Below, piece after piece: positions 62,648 through 64,000 of a stretch of 64,000 nt of DNA. How positions within the stretch are numbered: the stretch's first letter is position 1; each line of letters opens with the position of its first letter. The stretch is taken from the NCBI GenBank assembly GCA_019873645.1, contig JAIOAX010000015.1:1-64000 (forward strand), given 5' to 3'. Position numbers and translations under genes: made by a program. The DNA is from Chloroflexota bacterium. GTDB taxonomy: Bacteria; Chloroflexota; Anaerolineae; B4-G1; SLSP01. The notes under the pieces were generated by a model. It did no database searches. It saw only the letters and a program-made list of their open reading frames with translations, and was not told the DNA's origin.

Positions 62648-63022
62648 AATGACTCTCCTGAAAAAGTCTTTAATTCACTGCGGAGACGCAAAGAACGCCG
62701 AGAAAAATTCAAGTTTATATCAATAAAGTTATTAATGACTCTCATGAAAAAAGTCTAATTCACCGCAGAGACGCAAAGAACGCCGAGAAAAATTAAAGTT
62801 TATATCAATGAAATTAGTAATGAAACGCAAAAAACTTAACTTTATTGAATTCGACATAAAAATCTTTGCGACCTCCGCGACTCTGCGGTGAGATCTTTAG
62901 TTTTTTCAGTAGACTCATTAATGAAACGCGAAAGACTTAATCTTATTGAATCCGACATAAAAATCTTTGCGCCTTCGGCGACCTTTGCGGTGAGATTTTT
63001 AGTTTTTTTTCAGTAGACTCAT
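62648..63022. repeat. Nested inverted repeat of the CGCAGAGACGCAAAG family
   Basis: Two tandem copies of a unit containing GACTCTC..GAAAAA.GTCT...CACCGCAGAGACGCAAAG (from 62648 and from 62733) are followed by two inverted copies (from about 62813 and 62918, with CTTTGCGCCTTCGGCGACC-type cores). The block fills the 466-base interval between the TPR and flippase genes. It can fold into a large hairpin; no gene is present. Confidence 0.8.
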
Positions 63023-63081
63023 TTATTGAGTACACTCAACCTTCCGGATTTTATCATAAATACCACTTGTGAACGTGATCG

Positions 63082-64000
63082 ATGACTGATGCCGAATTGT
63101 TATCTAAAAAATTAGCCACCGTAGTTTCTGCTCCCAAAAGCAGCCGCTTTGGTATTGACGTCCTTATTCTGGTATTTGGCACGGTTATCGCCCAGGGACT
63201 GGGCATTCTAGCATCGCCATTGCTCGCCCGGCTATACGATCCTGGGGCGTTTGGTATATTGTCTGTCTTTACTTCAATTTTGGCAGTCCTGACTGCTGTG
63301 GCTTGTTTGAGATACGAATTTGCAATTATGCTGCCAGAATCGGACGAAGATGCAGCTAATATTATGCTGGGAAGTATCTTGGTTTCCGTCATTGTTTCTG
63401 GCGTGGTCGCCCTCATTGTTTGGGTAGGCCATACGCAAATCGTGCAAATACTCAATACTCCGGAGTTAGAGCCGTACCTTTGGTGGGTTCCAGTTGCGCT
63501 ATTCCTGGGCGGGATTGCGATAGGCCATCCGGCGTTAAATTATTGGAGTACCCGCAGGAAAAACTTTGCCTGGTTATCCTATGCGAAGGTTTTTGGCTCT
63601 ATGGTTACAATCGGTTTCCAAATCATTGCCGGTTTTATCGGTTATGCTACCGGCGGCAGTCTGATTCTGGCTTATGTGTTAGGAGGCGCCGTCGTATCTG
63701 GCTTGATACTTGGTTGGCAAATCTGGATCCATGATGGGAAATTCCTGTTAAAGTCATGGAGCTGGAAGAAGATATTTCAGGGACTTAAACGCTACAAGAA
63801 ATTCCCATTGTTTGATACATGGGGTGTGCTGCTGAATACTATATCAACGCAATTGCCAACCTTCTTTTTAGCGGCCTATTTTTCTTCTGCGGTGGCCGGA
63901 TTCTATTCTGTGGGGAACAACTTGCTACGGGTGCCGATGAGCCTGGTGGGGAGTGCGATTGCACAAGTCTTCTATCCTAGAGCGGCTGAGGCTAAAGCCG
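63082..64000 (+). CDS. Polysaccharide (O-antigen/Wzx-like) flippase, 3' end outside the window
   Basis: The visible 306 residues start MTDAELLSKKLATVV and contain at least eight membrane helices (GIDVLILVFGTVIAQGLGILASPLLARLY is the first pair). The DPGAFGILSVFTSILAVLTAVACLRYEFAIMLP segment and the central LLNTISTQLPTFFLAAYFSSAVAGFYS repeat pattern fit the Wzx/MVF-type polysaccharide transporters. It probably moves lipid-linked glycans across the membrane and may open an envelope polysaccharide locus to the right. Confidence 0.85.
   Translation, partial: MTDAELLSKKLATVVSAPKSSRFGIDVLILVFGTVIAQGLGILASPLLARLYDPGAFGILSVFTSILAVLTAVACLRYEFAIMLPESDEDAANIMLGSILVSVIVSGVVALIVWVGHTQIVQILNTPELEPYLWWVPVALFLGGIAIGHPALNYWSTRRKNFAWLSYAKVFGSMVTIGFQIIAGFIGYATGGSLILAYVLGGAVVSGLILGWQIWIHDGKFLLKSWSWKKIFQGLKRYKKFPLFDTWGVLLNTISTQLPTFFLAAYFSSAVAGFYSVGNNLLRVPMSLVGSAIAQVFYPRAAEAKA

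Overview
The window is GC-rich bacterial DNA and reads best as a chromosome segment of a Chloroflexota bacterium (Anaerolineae- or Caldilineae-like). This is inferred from the gene content: a giant multi-GAF hybrid kinase, PATAN/DUF4388 plus CvnD-type GTPase, translin-like protein, DUF3782-type coiled-coil nucleases, Uma2, DUF6391, several small toxin-antitoxin pairs, and many dispersed palindromic intergenic repeats. No rRNA or tRNA gene was seen, and no gene here fixes the genus.

Region 1 (1-15.6 kb, mostly - strand): a CRISPR-like tandem repeat at the left edge, an enolase-superfamily dehydratase, a LysM protein, a DAK2-like protein with Q/P-rich repeats, a CorC/HlyC membrane protein, a decayed enolase-superfamily pseudogene, a TIM-barrel-like protein, a ketopantoate reductase, a TumA/TumE-type pair, two MFS transporters, a serine beta-lactamase-like hydrolase and gyrA. 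Region 2 (15.9-23.3 kb, mostly +): a double flavodoxin-fold protein, an RlmD-type rRNA methyltransferase, HepT/MntA, PhzF, a sortase, DUF6391, holA and HicA/HicB. Region 3 (23.3-36.1 kb, -): mutS, hutU and a near-complete MEP isoprenoid set (ispE, an ispD-ispF fusion, ispH, dxr, dxs). An ATPase/TOPRIM-like gene pair of anti-phage type sits between ispDF and ispH. Region 4 (36.4-52.8 kb, +): recN, then a long co-oriented cluster. It holds a PATAN protein, a CvnD-like GTPase, an alpha/beta hydrolase, a V4R-like protein, a left-handed beta-helix protein, an acyl-ACP-reductase-like enzyme, a REC/degenerate-GGDEF regulator, a 2014-residue hybrid kinase with about eight GAF domains, a CheY-like regulator, a second alpha/beta hydrolase whose nucleophile Ser is Gly, and a peptidoglycan amidase. 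This is my best candidate for an undescribed system, possibly lipid or aldehyde metabolism coupled to signalling. Region 5 (53-57.5 kb, +): ssb, DUF3467, a translin-like gene, a fused ATP sulfurylase/APS kinase and a sugar kinase that strongly resembles plant galacturonokinase. Region 6 (57.7-64 kb): an accessory island with two mosaic paralogous PD-(D/E)XK coiled-coil proteins, an AbiEii-like nucleotidyltransferase with a small partner, a broken Uma2 gene, a TPR protein and the start of a polysaccharide flippase.

Across the window a MITE-like family occurs, with GGGTGCATTTCA-type ends and 8-bp target duplications visible at two copies. Several promoters have 16-17 bp spacers, and three of them (mutS, hicA, sortase) place the -10 box 6-8 bases before the start codon with no Shine-Dalgarno sequence, which predicts leaderless mRNAs. 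Start codons were moved to the best ribosome-binding site wherever the longest open frame had none. All functions are inferred from sequence reading; no database search was run.
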